Positions 8,789 to 17,270 of a stretch of 64,000 nt of DNA are shown piece after piece. Within the stretch, counting starts at the first letter, position 1; every line of letters begins with the position of its first letter. Origin of the DNA: Leptolyngbya sp. PCC 6406. Lineage in GTDB: Bacteria; Cyanobacteriota; Cyanobacteriia; Phormidesmidales; Phormidesmidaceae. The stretch is from contig NZ_KI913949.1 of assembly GCF_000332095.2 (NCBI RefSeq), positions 1,572,411 through 1,636,410 of the forward strand. Reading direction: 5' to 3'. The position numbers were made by a program, and so were the translations under genes. Below the pieces are notes generated by a model, which saw only the letters and a program-made list of their open reading frames with translations, was not told the DNA's origin and did no database searches.

Positions 8789-10588
8789 TTAACGGGAGCG
8801 GGCTATCCATCGCTGGGAGAGGGCAAAGAGCATCTGGCGGTTGTATTTCCAGAAGAAATAAAGATAAACCCCTAGAATTGCGATCAAACAGAGATTCGCG
8901 ATCGCATTATAAGTCCCCATGATTTGCCCCGGCGTCCAGTGATGGATATTGGCAAGGCGATTCATATCACCATGGTCCGGGTCGCCCCACATCGCCCCCC
9001 AGGGAATGGAGGCTTGGAAGCGGACAATTTGCTTCCAGAGCCAAAATTGGCCCCAGAAACAAAAGGCTGCCCCCAACACCACCGGATAGCGGTAAAAGTC
9101 CCAGCGAAAGTACTGGGGCAGGGGAAAGTAAAAACTGACCATCAGCAGGGCACAGAGGTACAGTTCACCCCCGATGCCCCCAAAGGACAGCAGCATATCG
9201 AAGGTCTGGGCGGGCATTAGCCAAGTCATGGCAAACTGCATCACCATCAGCACGACGGCCAAGATCATGGGCCAGCGGTGCTGCTCCTTCCGCCCATAGG
9301 CAAACAGCAGGCCAAATAAAATCAGCAGACCGAAATACACAAATAGCGATCGCGTCGGGTCCACGGCGGTCCAACCCAGGGGTAGGGGCAGCGCCCGCCG
9401 TCCCGCCAGCCAAGCCACCGTAGCATGGCCAAATTCGTGGAACCAAATCTTGATGCCAAACAGCAGCCAGTTGACGATGGGCAGGGCATTCATCACCATG
9501 CCCAACACCAATAGGGCCGGGAAGATATAGGTATTGCTATAGCGATTCCGAAAGGAAAATAAATCGGTGTTGTCTGGAGATAGGGCATCCTGGCGGGGTA
9601 GGAGAGCGGTCCGTTTCCAGACTATTTTTGGCGTACTTTTCTGCGTACTTTTCTGCGTGCTGCTGAGACCAGACACCACCAGGGTTTCTACCCCCCCTAG
9701 CCCCAGGGCCGCTAGGTCTTGCTGGGCCAAAAACGTGTAGATCTGGGCCAAAGCCTTAGCGGGATTCGGCGTTCGAGCTGCGGGCAGACCAATGTGCAGT
9801 TGGCCATTACGGAGGGCGACTTGGGCAGAGAAGCCCCGTTGTTGCAAGAGCGTTGGAAGCTGGGTCAGGGCCGGAATTTCCGCCTCCTCTAGCGGACCAG
9901 TTCCTCCAGAACTATCGGTAGCCGAGGGCAGTGCCTCTAAATGGGCCTTGAGCACCAAGTAAGCGGTTTTCAGGGGCTCTAGCTCCCCTCGTTCCCCTTG
10001 GCGAATCAGGACCGATCGCTGCTGGAAATAGACCGTTTTGACAGCTTCGAAGGGGGCTCCCAGGGGGAGGCGAAGGTGCTGATAGGCATCCGCGATGGCG
10101 GCGGTCTGCTCCCAGGATGTTTCTGAAGGCGGGGGGCCAGAATTCCCGCCAGAATTCCCGCCCCCATTTTGAACCCCATGGGGATGGGAATAGGGCGCAG
10201 AACGCCGCGCAGAAGCTGGAGCAGGCATTTGCCCAGACGCAGTTCCCTGGAGATGGGGGGCAGACGGCCCAGGGGCAGGGCTGAGGATCATGGTTTTGCG
10301 CCAGCCACCAGCGCCCTTGTCCGTCTGCTCAGCCTTGCCCGTCTGCTCGGCATAGATATGCAGTTCTCGCAACATGGGAATTTGCAACCGTTCAATCCCC
10401 TGCCGAAGATACAGAGCGGTGGCATTTTCCGGCGGTAGGGTGGCCCCACTCACCCACACAGTCAGGTGCTCACCCTGGCGATCGCAATGCACCGTGAGCC
10501 CCCTGCCCTGGAGAGCCGGGTTAATCAGATCCGCGATCGCATCGGCATCTCCCATCTTCGCCCGATCCAGCAGAGAAAGGATGCCCAT
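8789..10588 (-). CDS. Membrane protein with J-like segment and HEFGH motif
   Basis: Protein of 599 residues with several parts. Residues 1-85 begin KMGDADAIADLINPAL, a small domain seen at the start of many cyanobacterial proteins; a related block recurs at about 245-310. Residues 155-215 (AIADAYQHLRLPLGAPFEAVKTVYF) look like a J-domain-related helical segment without HPD. From about 350 there are six or seven membrane segments, and HEFGH at 384-388 lies at the end of one of them, directly followed by ATVAWLAGRR. HExxH in a membrane helix is the zinc site of M50 and related intramembrane proteases, so protease activity is plausible but unproven. A low-complexity linker rich in Pro, Gly and Ser joins the parts. 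I know no named homologue. Confidence 0.75.
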   Translation of the reverse strand: MGILSLLDRAKMGDADAIADLINPALQGRGLTVHCDRQGEHLTVWVSGATLPPENATALYLRQGIERLQIPMLRELHIYAEQTGKAEQTDKGAGGWRKTMILSPAPGPSAPHLQGTASGQMPAPASARRSAPYSHPHGVQNGGGNSGGNSGPPPSETSWEQTAAIADAYQHLRLPLGAPFEAVKTVYFQQRSVLIRQGERGELEPLKTAYLVLKAHLEALPSATDSSGGTGPLEEAEIPALTQLPTLLQQRGFSAQVALRNGQLHIGLPAARTPNPAKALAQIYTFLAQQDLAALGLGGVETLVVSGLSSTQKSTQKSTPKIVWKRTALLPRQDALSPDNTDLFSFRNRYSNTYIFPALLVLGMVMNALPIVNWLLFGIKIWFHEFGHATVAWLAGRRALPLPLGWTAVDPTRSLFVYFGLLILFGLLFAYGRKEQHRWPMILAVVLMVMQFAMTWLMPAQTFDMLLSFGGIGGELYLCALLMVSFYFPLPQYFRWDFYRYPVVLGAAFCFWGQFWLWKQIVRFQASIPWGAMWGDPDHGDMNRLANIHHWTPGQIMGTYNAIANLCLIAILGVYLYFFWKYNRQMLFALSQRWIARSR

Positions 10589-10647
10589 GGGTCAACCTCC
10601 TTGAGAATATTCCAGTTCACCTTCAATTCCAGATCACCCCCAGAACA

Positions 10648-11694
10648 TCAGGACTGGGCCAGCAGGTGTCGGAGTCCATTGACCAGCAGCTCCACATGGT
10701 CATTGGTGATCCAATAGTGGGTAACAGCACGGAGCGTGCGATAGGAATAGATCCCCACCTTAATACCGTAGCCATCCCACAGTTTCGCCACCAGTTCTGG
10801 GGGTGTCAGCGGAGCATCCGCCGCTAGGGTGAAAAACACCATATTGGTTTGCACCACAGCCGGGTCAATCTCAATTCCCGGCACAGAGGCCAGCCCCTGA
10901 GCCAGACGCTGAGCCAGGGCATGGTCTTCCCCCAGGCGCTGGGTCATCTCCTCTAGGGCAATCAGCCCCGCTGCCGCTAGAATACCCGCCTGACGCATCC
11001 CGCCCCCCACCAGCTTGCGGGTGCGACGGGCCTGATGGATAAACTCGCGATCGCCCACCAGCACCGACCCCACCGGAGCGCAGAGGCCCTTACTCAGGCA
11101 AATACTGACGGAGTCCACAGAGCGAGTAATAGCAGTGGGTTCACAGCCCAGGGCCGTAGTGGCATTGAACAACCGGGCACCGTCTAGGTGAATACGAAGA
11201 TCGTGGCCATTTGCGATCGCCCGTAGCGCCTCAAAATAGACGGGGGGAATGGCCGCCCCATGATTGCCGCCAGAACTATTCTCCGTCAGAATTAAGCGGC
11301 TTCTAGGCCAGTGGGGATTGTCCCCTCGAATAGCTCCCTGCACCTGGGCCAAATCCATCTGCCCCAGGGCATCCGTGGGCAAGGGCCGAGGGGTAATCCC
11401 TCCCAAAACCGCCAAGCCCCCCGCCTCCCAGCAAAAAGTATGGGCATCTTCCCCCAGAATGGCCTCATCCCCCCGCTGGGCATGGACCAACGCGGCAATC
11501 AGGTTGCCCTGGGTACCGCTGCTAACAAAAAGACCCGCCTCCTTGCCTAGCCTCTCCGCCGCCCTGGCTTCTAGGGCTGAGACAGTAGGGTCTTCACCGT
11601 ACACGTCATCTCCGACGGGAGCCGCCGCCATGGCCGCCCGCATCGCCGGGGTGGGCCAAGTCACGGTATCAGAACGAAAATCGATAGTGTCCAT
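10648..11694 (-). CDS. L-threonine aldolase-type PLP enzyme (GntG/LtaE family)
   Basis: A PLP-dependent fold-type I enzyme of 348 residues. Family marks are DFRSDTVTWPTPAMR at the start, DDVYGEDPTV, the phosphate-binding FVSSGTQGN, the cofactor aspartate in IHLDGARLFN, and the Schiff-base lysine in CLSKGLCAPVGS. Low-specificity L-threonine aldolases split L-threonine or allo-threonine into glycine and acetaldehyde; GntG-type relatives act on other beta-hydroxy amino acids, so the exact substrate is open. Length is normal. It lies 59 bases upstream of the gene at 8789 on the same strand and may share a transcript. Confidence 0.92.
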   Translation of the reverse strand: MDTIDFRSDTVTWPTPAMRAAMAAAPVGDDVYGEDPTVSALEARAAERLGKEAGLFVSSGTQGNLIAALVHAQRGDEAILGEDAHTFCWEAGGLAVLGGITPRPLPTDALGQMDLAQVQGAIRGDNPHWPRSRLILTENSSGGNHGAAIPPVYFEALRAIANGHDLRIHLDGARLFNATTALGCEPTAITRSVDSVSICLSKGLCAPVGSVLVGDREFIHQARRTRKLVGGGMRQAGILAAAGLIALEEMTQRLGEDHALAQRLAQGLASVPGIEIDPAVVQTNMVFFTLAADAPLTPPELVAKLWDGYGIKVGIYSYRTLRAVTHYWITNDHVELLVNGLRHLLAQS

Positions 11695-11756
11695 AGCAGG
11701 GGATAGAGCAGGTCGGGTTACGGGTACGATCGAAGTACTCGTAAGCCTATTGTCCT

Positions 11757-12704
11757 TTGAAGAATCTGAAAAACACGCCCCCCTTCCGCCTCCTTAAGGC
11801 CAAACCCGTTGTCCTCGTCCTCCAAACCGTCCTCAAATGGCAACGGGATGACTGCTTTGAGATGGGAGCAGCCCTATCGTATTACGCCCTATTTTCCCTG
11901 TTTCCCCTATTTTTAGTGATTCTAAGCGTATTTGGAGCCCTCACAGGCCCGACAAGTCAGGTTTACGATCAAATTCTATTTTTTGCTCAAAATGGCTTGC
12001 CCCCCGAAGCCTATACCCTAGTCACCGATACCCTGATTCACCTGAATCGCAATAGTGTCGGGGCGGGTATCATCAGCTTTCTATTACTCTTTTTTACCGC
12101 CAGCGGCGTCTTTGGGGCCTTGACACGGGCGATGAATAAAATTTGGCGCACCCATCCCATGGAAGACAGCCCGACCAACCTGAAAACAGCGGTCGGCACC
12201 TTTTTGCGGAACCGGATGCTGGCGTTTTTACTCGTTTTTAGCACCACTGCCCTGATGCTGGTATCCCTAGTATCCAACATTGTGATCAGGGTAATTCTAG
12301 ATCTGATCACAAATCTGGATGGCGTCATGGATTTCCTTCAGATTGATGACTTGTTGCTGTTGCGATCGCTCCAGGCCAGCTTTACTTTTGTCATCCTCTC
12401 CACCGTGATTATGGTGATGTTTAAGGTACTGCCTTCAACCCCGATCCGCTGGGGGGATGTGTGGCTGGGGGGCTTGGTTACTACCGGATTATTTATGCTG
12501 CTGCAACATTTAGTGAGCAACAGCATTATTCGAGTGGGCGAACAGTTTCGATCCTATGGGGTGGTGGGCAGTGTCATGATTCTTATGCTGTGGTTGTTTC
12601 TCACCTGCCAAGTCTTTTTGCTGGGTAGTGAAATGACCTTTGTCTATGCCTATATGTTTGGCAGTCGCTGCGGTATGCCGCCCCCCCGCACTGGCTTTAA
12701 ATAA
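11757..12704 (+). CDS. YihY/BrkB-family inner-membrane protein
   Basis: An integral membrane protein of 315 residues with about six hydrophobic segments. It carries the family block GAALSYYALFSLFPLFLVIL near the N-terminus, NKIWRTHP after the second or third segment, and PIRWGDVWLGGLVTT further on. YihY proteins were once annotated as ribonuclease BN; that assignment has been withdrawn, and the function remains uncertain (possibly transport). The start is a TTG at 11757, because no ATG or GTG lies between it and the conserved first helix except an internal Met. It is divergent from the aldolase gene. Confidence 0.88.
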   Translation: MKNLKNTPPFRLLKAKPVVLVLQTVLKWQRDDCFEMGAALSYYALFSLFPLFLVILSVFGALTGPTSQVYDQILFFAQNGLPPEAYTLVTDTLIHLNRNSVGAGIISFLLLFFTASGVFGALTRAMNKIWRTHPMEDSPTNLKTAVGTFLRNRMLAFLLVFSTTALMLVSLVSNIVIRVILDLITNLDGVMDFLQIDDLLLLRSLQASFTFVILSTVIMVMFKVLPSTPIRWGDVWLGGLVTTGLFMLLQHLVSNSIIRVGEQFRSYGVVGSVMILMLWLFLTCQVFLLGSEMTFVYAYMFGSRCGMPPPRTGFK

Positions 12705-12928
12705 CAGCCTCGCATAATGGACCCACCCGCTGGGATGTGACAATCCACAACTGGATATCAAGCCGGATGGATATCAAGAAGGGGCAGCAATTGATGCCAT
12801 AAGCAAACCTGCTGTCCGATAGGCCCCTATCTATGGGATAACCAGAAAAGCGGTTGCGGTCAGCCATCGGGTCGCAGCACACACCAGGATAGACTGAGAC
12901 AGACCTAGGGGCCGAGGGAAAAAGAGGC

Positions 12929-13705
12929 ATGAAGAAGCTAATTAAGGGACTGCGACAATTCCAGAGCGACTACATCCCCTCCCACAAGGCACTTATGGAG
13001 GAGCTGAGCAAGGGGCAGCATCCTCGGGTGTTATTCATTGCCTGCTCCGATTCTCGGGTGGATCCAGCCCTGATTACCCAGTCGGAAATTGGCGATCTCT
13101 TTGTCATCCGCAATGCAGGCAATATTATTCCCCCCTTTGAGGCGACCAATGGTGGCGAAGGAGCCACCATTGAATACGCGATAGAGGCTCTGGGCATTCG
13201 CCAGGTGATCATCTGCGGCCATACCCAATGCGGTGCCATGAAGGGATTATTGCAACTGGGGGAGCTGGAGGAGAAGATGCCCCTGATCTATGACTGGCTG
13301 CACCACACCGAAGCCACCCGCAAGCTGATTGAAGATCACTATGGCCACTTGGATAAAAAGGAGCGGCTAGATGCCCTAGTGGCAGAAAATGTCCTGACTC
13401 AAATTGAAAATCTTCGCACCTATCCGGTGATTCGTTCCAAGCTCTACCGGGGAGACCTGTCCATCCACGCTTGGCTCTACAAGATTGAGTTGGGCGAGGT
13501 CTTGACCTACGACATGGAAAAACATGCCTTTGTCCCTCCCTACAGCTCAATTGACCCTGACGCCACCCTCAGAGCGCGGCAAGATCTGCCCATCTCCACC
13601 CCCGACCCTGTCTCAGAGGATCCGCTGCCCAGCTATCTGCCGGGGGCCAACCGCCTGTCCCGCGCCCAGGCGGAACGGATCTATCGAGGCTCCGCTGCCC
13701 GCTAA
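12929..13705 (+). CDS. ccaA: Beta-class carbonic anhydrase, CcaA-like
   Basis: This 258-residue enzyme interconverts carbon dioxide and bicarbonate. The zinc ligands are clear: Cys39 with the Asp41/Arg43 dyad (ACSDSRVD), His98 and Cys101 (ICGHTQCGAMKG). The start MKKLIKGLRQFQSDYIPSH and the tail beyond residue 200 match the carboxysomal CcaA (IcfA) type, which supplies carbon dioxide to Rubisco inside the beta-carboxysome. The C-terminal tail of CcaA normally docks to CcmM; here it is present but shorter than in Synechocystis. No ccm genes are visible nearby, so the carboxysomal placement is inferred from sequence similarity alone. Confidence 0.9.
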   Translation: MKKLIKGLRQFQSDYIPSHKALMEELSKGQHPRVLFIACSDSRVDPALITQSEIGDLFVIRNAGNIIPPFEATNGGEGATIEYAIEALGIRQVIICGHTQCGAMKGLLQLGELEEKMPLIYDWLHHTEATRKLIEDHYGHLDKKERLDALVAENVLTQIENLRTYPVIRSKLYRGDLSIHAWLYKIELGEVLTYDMEKHAFVPPYSSIDPDATLRARQDLPISTPDPVSEDPLPSYLPGANRLSRAQAERIYRGSAAR

Positions 13706-13831
13706 GGGGCTTGCGACTCCATAAATCCCGCTATCATTTCTCTGGGCTCAGGGGACGGGACAGGATATAGTGCCTACAGAAATCGCGCCTATAGGTCTTG
13801 GACGAACCGTAGAATTGGGTCACAACAGCCT

Positions 13832-13905
13832 GGGGCTGTAGCTCAGATGGATAGAGCAGCCGCCTCCTAAGCGGCAGGTCGCGCGTTCGAATCGCGCCAG
13901 TCCCG
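13832..13905 (+). tRNA. tRNA-Arg (anticodon CCU)
   Basis: A complete cloverleaf: acceptor GGGGCTG pairs with CAGTCCC (one G-T pair), the D arm is GCTCAGATGGATAGAGC, and the anticodon stem GCCGC/GCGGC holds the loop CTCCTAA, giving anticodon CCT. The T arm is GCGCGTTCGAATCGCGC. CCA is not encoded. The small toxin-antitoxin pair and then a run of mobile elements begin 30 bases downstream. Confidence 0.95.
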
Positions 13906-13934
13906 TTCAGCTAATAGTTGATGAAGTTCCTGCT

Positions 13935-14213
13935 ATGGCGATCGCAGACACCATTTACGAACTCGTGAAAACATTGCCAGAGGGCAAGGCTAATTTGGTG
14001 CTGACGTTTGCCCAGTTTGTGCAGCAGCAGGATCAGGTGCTGGGCGTTAACGGCTCAGCGGAGTCCATCGTTCAGTGTGTAGCAACGACCCAGTCAGAGC
14101 GAGTCGCCCTGAGTCAGCAGGCTAAGGGACGCTTTGCCCATTTGCCTAACAGCAGTGAAGCCTTTGCCCAGCAAAAGCAGGCTGAAATTGACTGGGAAGA
14201 TCGGCATCGATGA
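13935..14213 (+). CDS. Putative antitoxin of a PIN-type toxin-antitoxin pair
   Basis: A small protein of 92 residues (MAIADTIYELVKTLPEGKAN at its start). The first half resembles the short helical antitoxins (DUF2281-like) that precede PIN toxins in cyanobacteria; the end is polar and charged (EIDWEDRHR), as expected of the toxin-binding tail. The stop overlaps the toxin start by four bases (ATGA), the usual arrangement. The reading frame is intact although the toxin is broken. The antitoxin call rests mainly on context. Confidence 0.65.
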   Translation: MAIADTIYELVKTLPEGKANLVLTFAQFVQQQDQVLGVNGSAESIVQCVATTQSERVALSQQAKGRFAHLPNSSEAFAQQKQAEIDWEDRHR

Positions 14214-14609
14214 ACATCATTTTGGATGCTTGCGCGGTGATTGCCTATGAGCGGGGCGAGGCCGGGGCTGAGATAGTGGAGCGCTTTCTCGTTGAAGAGG
14301 ATCGCTGCTGGATCCACGCGATTAATCTTTGCGAGGTGTACTACGACTTTTTGCGGGCAGGGGGCCAAGCAGCAGCGCAAGTGCTGGCTGATTTGCGCAG
14401 CTTTGAGGTGCAAATCTATGACCAAGTAGAGGCTGATTGATGGAAGCGGGGGGCATCCCACAAAGCCAGCCTCCGCAGAATTTCATTAGCAGACTGTTTT
14501 GCCTTGGCGCTGGCTCAAAAGCTGGAAGGGAAACTGTTGACTTCTGAATCATGCGGAATTTGACCCCGTGGTGTCTCAGGGGCTGTGTGCGGTTCAATGC
14601 ATTCGGTGA
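14210..14609 (+). pseudogene. PIN-domain toxin, broken by a stop and a frameshift
   Basis: The first 76 codons read as a PIN ribonuclease (MNIILDACAVIAYERGE, the first acidic residue in LDAC, then INLCEVYYDFLR). A TGA at 14438-14440 stops it in frame; immediately after it the same frame continues with WKRGASHKASLRRISLADCFALALAQ, the normal second half with the SLADCFALA acidic motif. A second lesion near 14547-14550 shifts the frame, after which HAEFDPVVSQG appears, the usual family end. Two independent lesions indicate a dead gene. The fragment before the first stop lacks the second acidic cluster and should not be active. Confidence 0.82.
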
Positions 14610-14672
14610 ATCGGCGATCGCGTTTTTAACAGCATTCCTTTTGCCCAAAATCGCAAGTAATTTGCGTAAAGG

Positions 14673-14818
14673 CTACTCAGCCGTGAGGATTTGAGCAACG
14701 GTGAGGGGGAGGTCGGGGAAGGTGGGTGAGGGAATGAGATCGCCCCCTGTGAGGCGTGTCTCTTCGTAGAGGTCATCGACGGGCTGCATGAGGGTGATGC
14801 AGTTTTTGAGGGGATGTT
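14673..14818 (-). pseudogene. Uma2-family gene, 3' exon downstream of the group II intron
   Basis: Reading the minus strand directly after the intron, the frame gives HPLKNCITLMQPVDDLYEE, then TRLTGGDLIPSP and an end at ILTAE. This matches the C-terminal part of Uma2-family (DUF820) proteins; compare VTLLTLLDGLYEE and TLAGTQAIPSP in the intact neighbour at 17271. Joined to the other side of the intron it restores a typical IPEYWIV-to-DDLYEE stretch. The 5' part of the gene is missing, so it would not make a full protein even if the intron were spliced. Confidence 0.75.
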
Positions 14819-14861
14819 GTTGGGTAGGAGAGAAAGACATCGCTGCCCCTCTCCCCCCTAA

Positions 14862-14895
14862 GAACCGGACTTGATAGTTTCCTCTCATCCGGATC
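14862..14895 (-). ncRNA. Group II intron domain V, with altered catalytic triad
   Basis: A 34-base hairpin with a GGAAAC tip, aligned base for base with the usual GAGCC...GGTTC domain V. The 5' strand reads GATCC here, so the catalytic AGC triad is AUC, giving a U-U mismatch against GGTTC. The upper stem has a second mismatch (GAGAG against CTATC). It overlaps the stop codon of the maturase. Confidence 0.75.
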
Positions 14896-16627
14896 AAGCC
14901 CTCTGTGAGCCAACAGGTGTTTTGGCCTGACCATGTACCTGCCGATGACAGGCCTGATGGAGCAATTGTAGGTTCTCGTCCTGACTCAAACCACCCGCCT
15001 GGACAGGAGAGCGGTCATGAGCATGGACTTCCTCGCCATTGACGAGCCCTTCACCACAGACAGGGCACCGCCATTGCTGACTTTGGGCCAGTCGATAATA
15101 CGTGGAGCCTCGACTCCAGTATCGCTTGCCATGCCGCTGTTGACGGTGTTGCCAGTAGTCGTGCAGGTCAGGGTCATCCGGAGAGGCGGTGCCTTTGACT
15201 TTGACATGCCGCTCAATCGTTAAGGAATCGAGCCGAAACAATGAGATGGACTTGTCGCCGTCGGTTGGCGTGTGAACCGTGGCCGCAAACACCCAGTGCC
15301 GATAGCCAAAGGCTTTGAAATAGCGCTTAGCCACCCAGGTTTTGGATTTGTTGGGATGCCGTCTGAGGCACCACCGCCAAATCGCCCGCCAGAGTTGGTC
15401 ATCCATGGCATTGAAGACCCGCTTACTCACGACATGACGGTAGTAGCGTCCCCAGCCCTGCAAAATCGGGTTGAGGAAACGGATGACCAGGGCCGGTGAG
15501 GTGTGCAGGTGCGCTTTGAGCCAGGCTCGTAGCGCTTGCAGTTTGGCATTCACCTTCGCCGCTTGGGGCGTAATCAAGCACTTCCCTTGTCGGGACTGGA
15601 TATGGAAGCCCAAGAAATCAAAGCCTTCGTCTTTGTGGACGATGCGCGTTTTCTCAGGATGGAGCATCAGCCCCCGCTGCTGGAGCCAGTCTTGCAGGAT
15701 AGGGACTACGGCTTCAAGCGCTTCGCGACTGCGGGCCGTAACGAGGAAGTCGTCGGCATAGCGGATGAACCCGTAGCGGGTAACCTGGCGGTATCCGACT
15801 TGCCCCTCCCGACCCGCTTGGGTACGAGGAAAGGCTTTGCGGTCCCGGAACTGACTCAAGAGCTCGCCCATGCCATCGAGGGCAATATTGGCGAGGAGCG
15901 GGGAGATGACGCCGCCTTGCGGGGTGCCCGCATCGGTCGTGTGAAACACCTCCGCTTCCATATAGCCTGCCTTCAACCATTGCCGAATCCATTCGCGACC
16001 GGGACAGAGCCCAATGGCATCGAGAATGAAGTCATGGCTGATGGTATCAAACGCACTTTTGATATCGGCATCAAGAATCCAACTGTCATGGCCTTGGTTG
16101 AGGCGAATCCACGTTTGGTCGATAGCGTCCTGGGCACTGCGTCCGGGCCGAAACCCATAGCTATGTGCCTCAAAGCGAGCTTCCCAACTGGGTTCCAGGG
16201 CATTCTTGACCAGGCTTTGGGCCACTCGGTCAAGGACGCAAGGGATCCCCAGGGGACGCTGTTTACCCTTAGCCTTGGGAATATATATCCGTCGGGCTGG
16301 ACGCACCTGACCGGGCGCATAGGCCGACATCTGATGGACCAGGTGCACCCGCTGGGCGGGTGTTAGGGCGGTATAACCATCAATGCCCGCCGTCTTGCGT
16401 CCGGCATTCAGTTGGGTGACTCGTCGCACCGACCACAACAGGTTGGCATGACTCCGTAGCATCAGTTTCATCAGGCTTCTCACCCGATTCCACTGCTGCT
16501 GTTGGCTCGCCCGGTAAATTCGCCGTCTCAGGTTCCGCAACCGCTTGTTGACCGACTTCCAGACGATGCTGTGCCAGTCCACTTGCGCTGTCGTAGTTCC
16601 GATGTCGTTGCCGACTCTATCTTTCAC
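14894..16627 (-). CDS. ltrA: Group II intron reverse transcriptase/maturase with HNH endonuclease
   Basis: A full-length intron-encoded protein of 577 residues. The N-terminus up to about residue 100 has the RT-0 region (GIDGYTALTPAQR). RT motifs follow: LGIPCVLDRVAQ, SYGFRPGRSAQDAI, the catalytic FIRYADDFLV near residue 290, and LHPEKTRIV. The maturase X domain contains FLNPILQGWGRYYRH. The C-terminal HNH zinc-finger nuclease reads CPVCGEGL...HAHDRSP...LLHQACH. These parts act in splicing, target cleavage and reverse transcription of the intron. The gene appears intact even though the RNA domain V is mutated. Confidence 0.95.
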   Translation of the reverse strand: MKDRVGNDIGTTTAQVDWHSIVWKSVNKRLRNLRRRIYRASQQQQWNRVRSLMKLMLRSHANLLWSVRRVTQLNAGRKTAGIDGYTALTPAQRVHLVHQMSAYAPGQVRPARRIYIPKAKGKQRPLGIPCVLDRVAQSLVKNALEPSWEARFEAHSYGFRPGRSAQDAIDQTWIRLNQGHDSWILDADIKSAFDTISHDFILDAIGLCPGREWIRQWLKAGYMEAEVFHTTDAGTPQGGVISPLLANIALDGMGELLSQFRDRKAFPRTQAGREGQVGYRQVTRYGFIRYADDFLVTARSREALEAVVPILQDWLQQRGLMLHPEKTRIVHKDEGFDFLGFHIQSRQGKCLITPQAAKVNAKLQALRAWLKAHLHTSPALVIRFLNPILQGWGRYYRHVVSKRVFNAMDDQLWRAIWRWCLRRHPNKSKTWVAKRYFKAFGYRHWVFAATVHTPTDGDKSISLFRLDSLTIERHVKVKGTASPDDPDLHDYWQHRQQRHGKRYWSRGSTYYRLAQSQQWRCPVCGEGLVNGEEVHAHDRSPVQAGGLSQDENLQLLHQACHRQVHGQAKTPVGSQRA

Positions 16628-17216
16628 TCACGATTAGGTTCCTTTACAGTGGTTTATCGGTGAAGACCCACTGGAAGTCTGCGACCTTTCAGTCCGGGGC
16701 AAAGCTTGAACCCCTATCTGCGGCATTACCCACAGCCTTCGCTTTCTCCAGTTTCCTTTACCCGCTAGGGAGTTCTGCCGCCTTTACAGACTGGCTTACT
16801 GAGGCTATCGACCTGGCCTCAGACCCTATCGGGCTTACCGTGTTCCCTACCTGTGACCTGCGACTGTGGGGGGTTCCATCTATATGCCGGTGGGAGTTCG
16901 GTTCCTGCACGGTCAACTCGTAGACTTTGACCGCCCACCCACTTACCTTTTGGTCAGAGTGTTTCAGCCTCTTTCACTCGGCTACTGTGACGACACTTAC
17001 GATGATTCACTCGCGTTAACCCTTCACAGTCTTCGTCTTGCACTCTCTCCAGATGGAGGCTGCCAGAGGTCGTGCTTGCGTGCCTTGCATTCCATTGCGT
17101 TCATTACTTACTAGCAACGTAGGCAGGGTCATTGACCCCGTTACGGGACGATGGGGAGCAAGAATTCCCCAGAGAGGACGGCCTCTCAGTCAGCAGGTAC
17201 AGCTTTCACGTCGCAC

Positions 17217-17270
17217 CCACAATCCAGTATTCGGGGATGTTGAGGGCGTTAGGCAGGGGGATGCACCGAA
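17217..17270 (-). pseudogene. Uma2-family gene, remnant of the 5' exon
   Basis: Just outside the intron 5' end the minus strand reads IPLPNALNIPEYWIV, the conserved EYWIV core strand of Uma2-like nucleases, running straight into the splice site. Upstream of this the sequence runs within a few bases into the end of the intact Uma2 gene at 17271, so the first two thirds of the interrupted gene have been lost, perhaps by recombination between neighbouring paralogues. Confidence 0.65.

Larger units (their letters stand above)
14819..17216 (-). mobile_element. Group II intron with maturase, inserted in a Uma2-family gene
   Basis: The 5' end on the minus strand is GTGCGACGTG (17216 downward), matching the GTGYG consensus. 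The 3' end reads CTCTCCTACCCAAC, with a bulged A seven bases from the end in a domain VI stem and a final AC. A 34-base domain V lies just inside. The maturase gene occupies domain IV. Length is 2398 bases. The flanking bases join into a Uma2-family reading frame, which supports both ends. It is inserted in the sense direction of that gene. Ends are inferred from consensus and frame, not from a folded model of the whole intron. Confidence 0.85.

Noticed and set aside
14438..14440. TGA in the PIN gene as selenocysteine or programmed read-through
   Set aside because: No selenocysteine-insertion-type hairpin, and a second frameshift lies downstream; decay is simpler.
14894..16627. Reverse transcriptase as a diversity-generating retroelement RT for the Asn-rich stretch at 19.8 kb
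   Set aside because: The protein has a maturase X domain and an HNH nuclease, and sits in an intron with domain V/VI; it is a group II intron protein.
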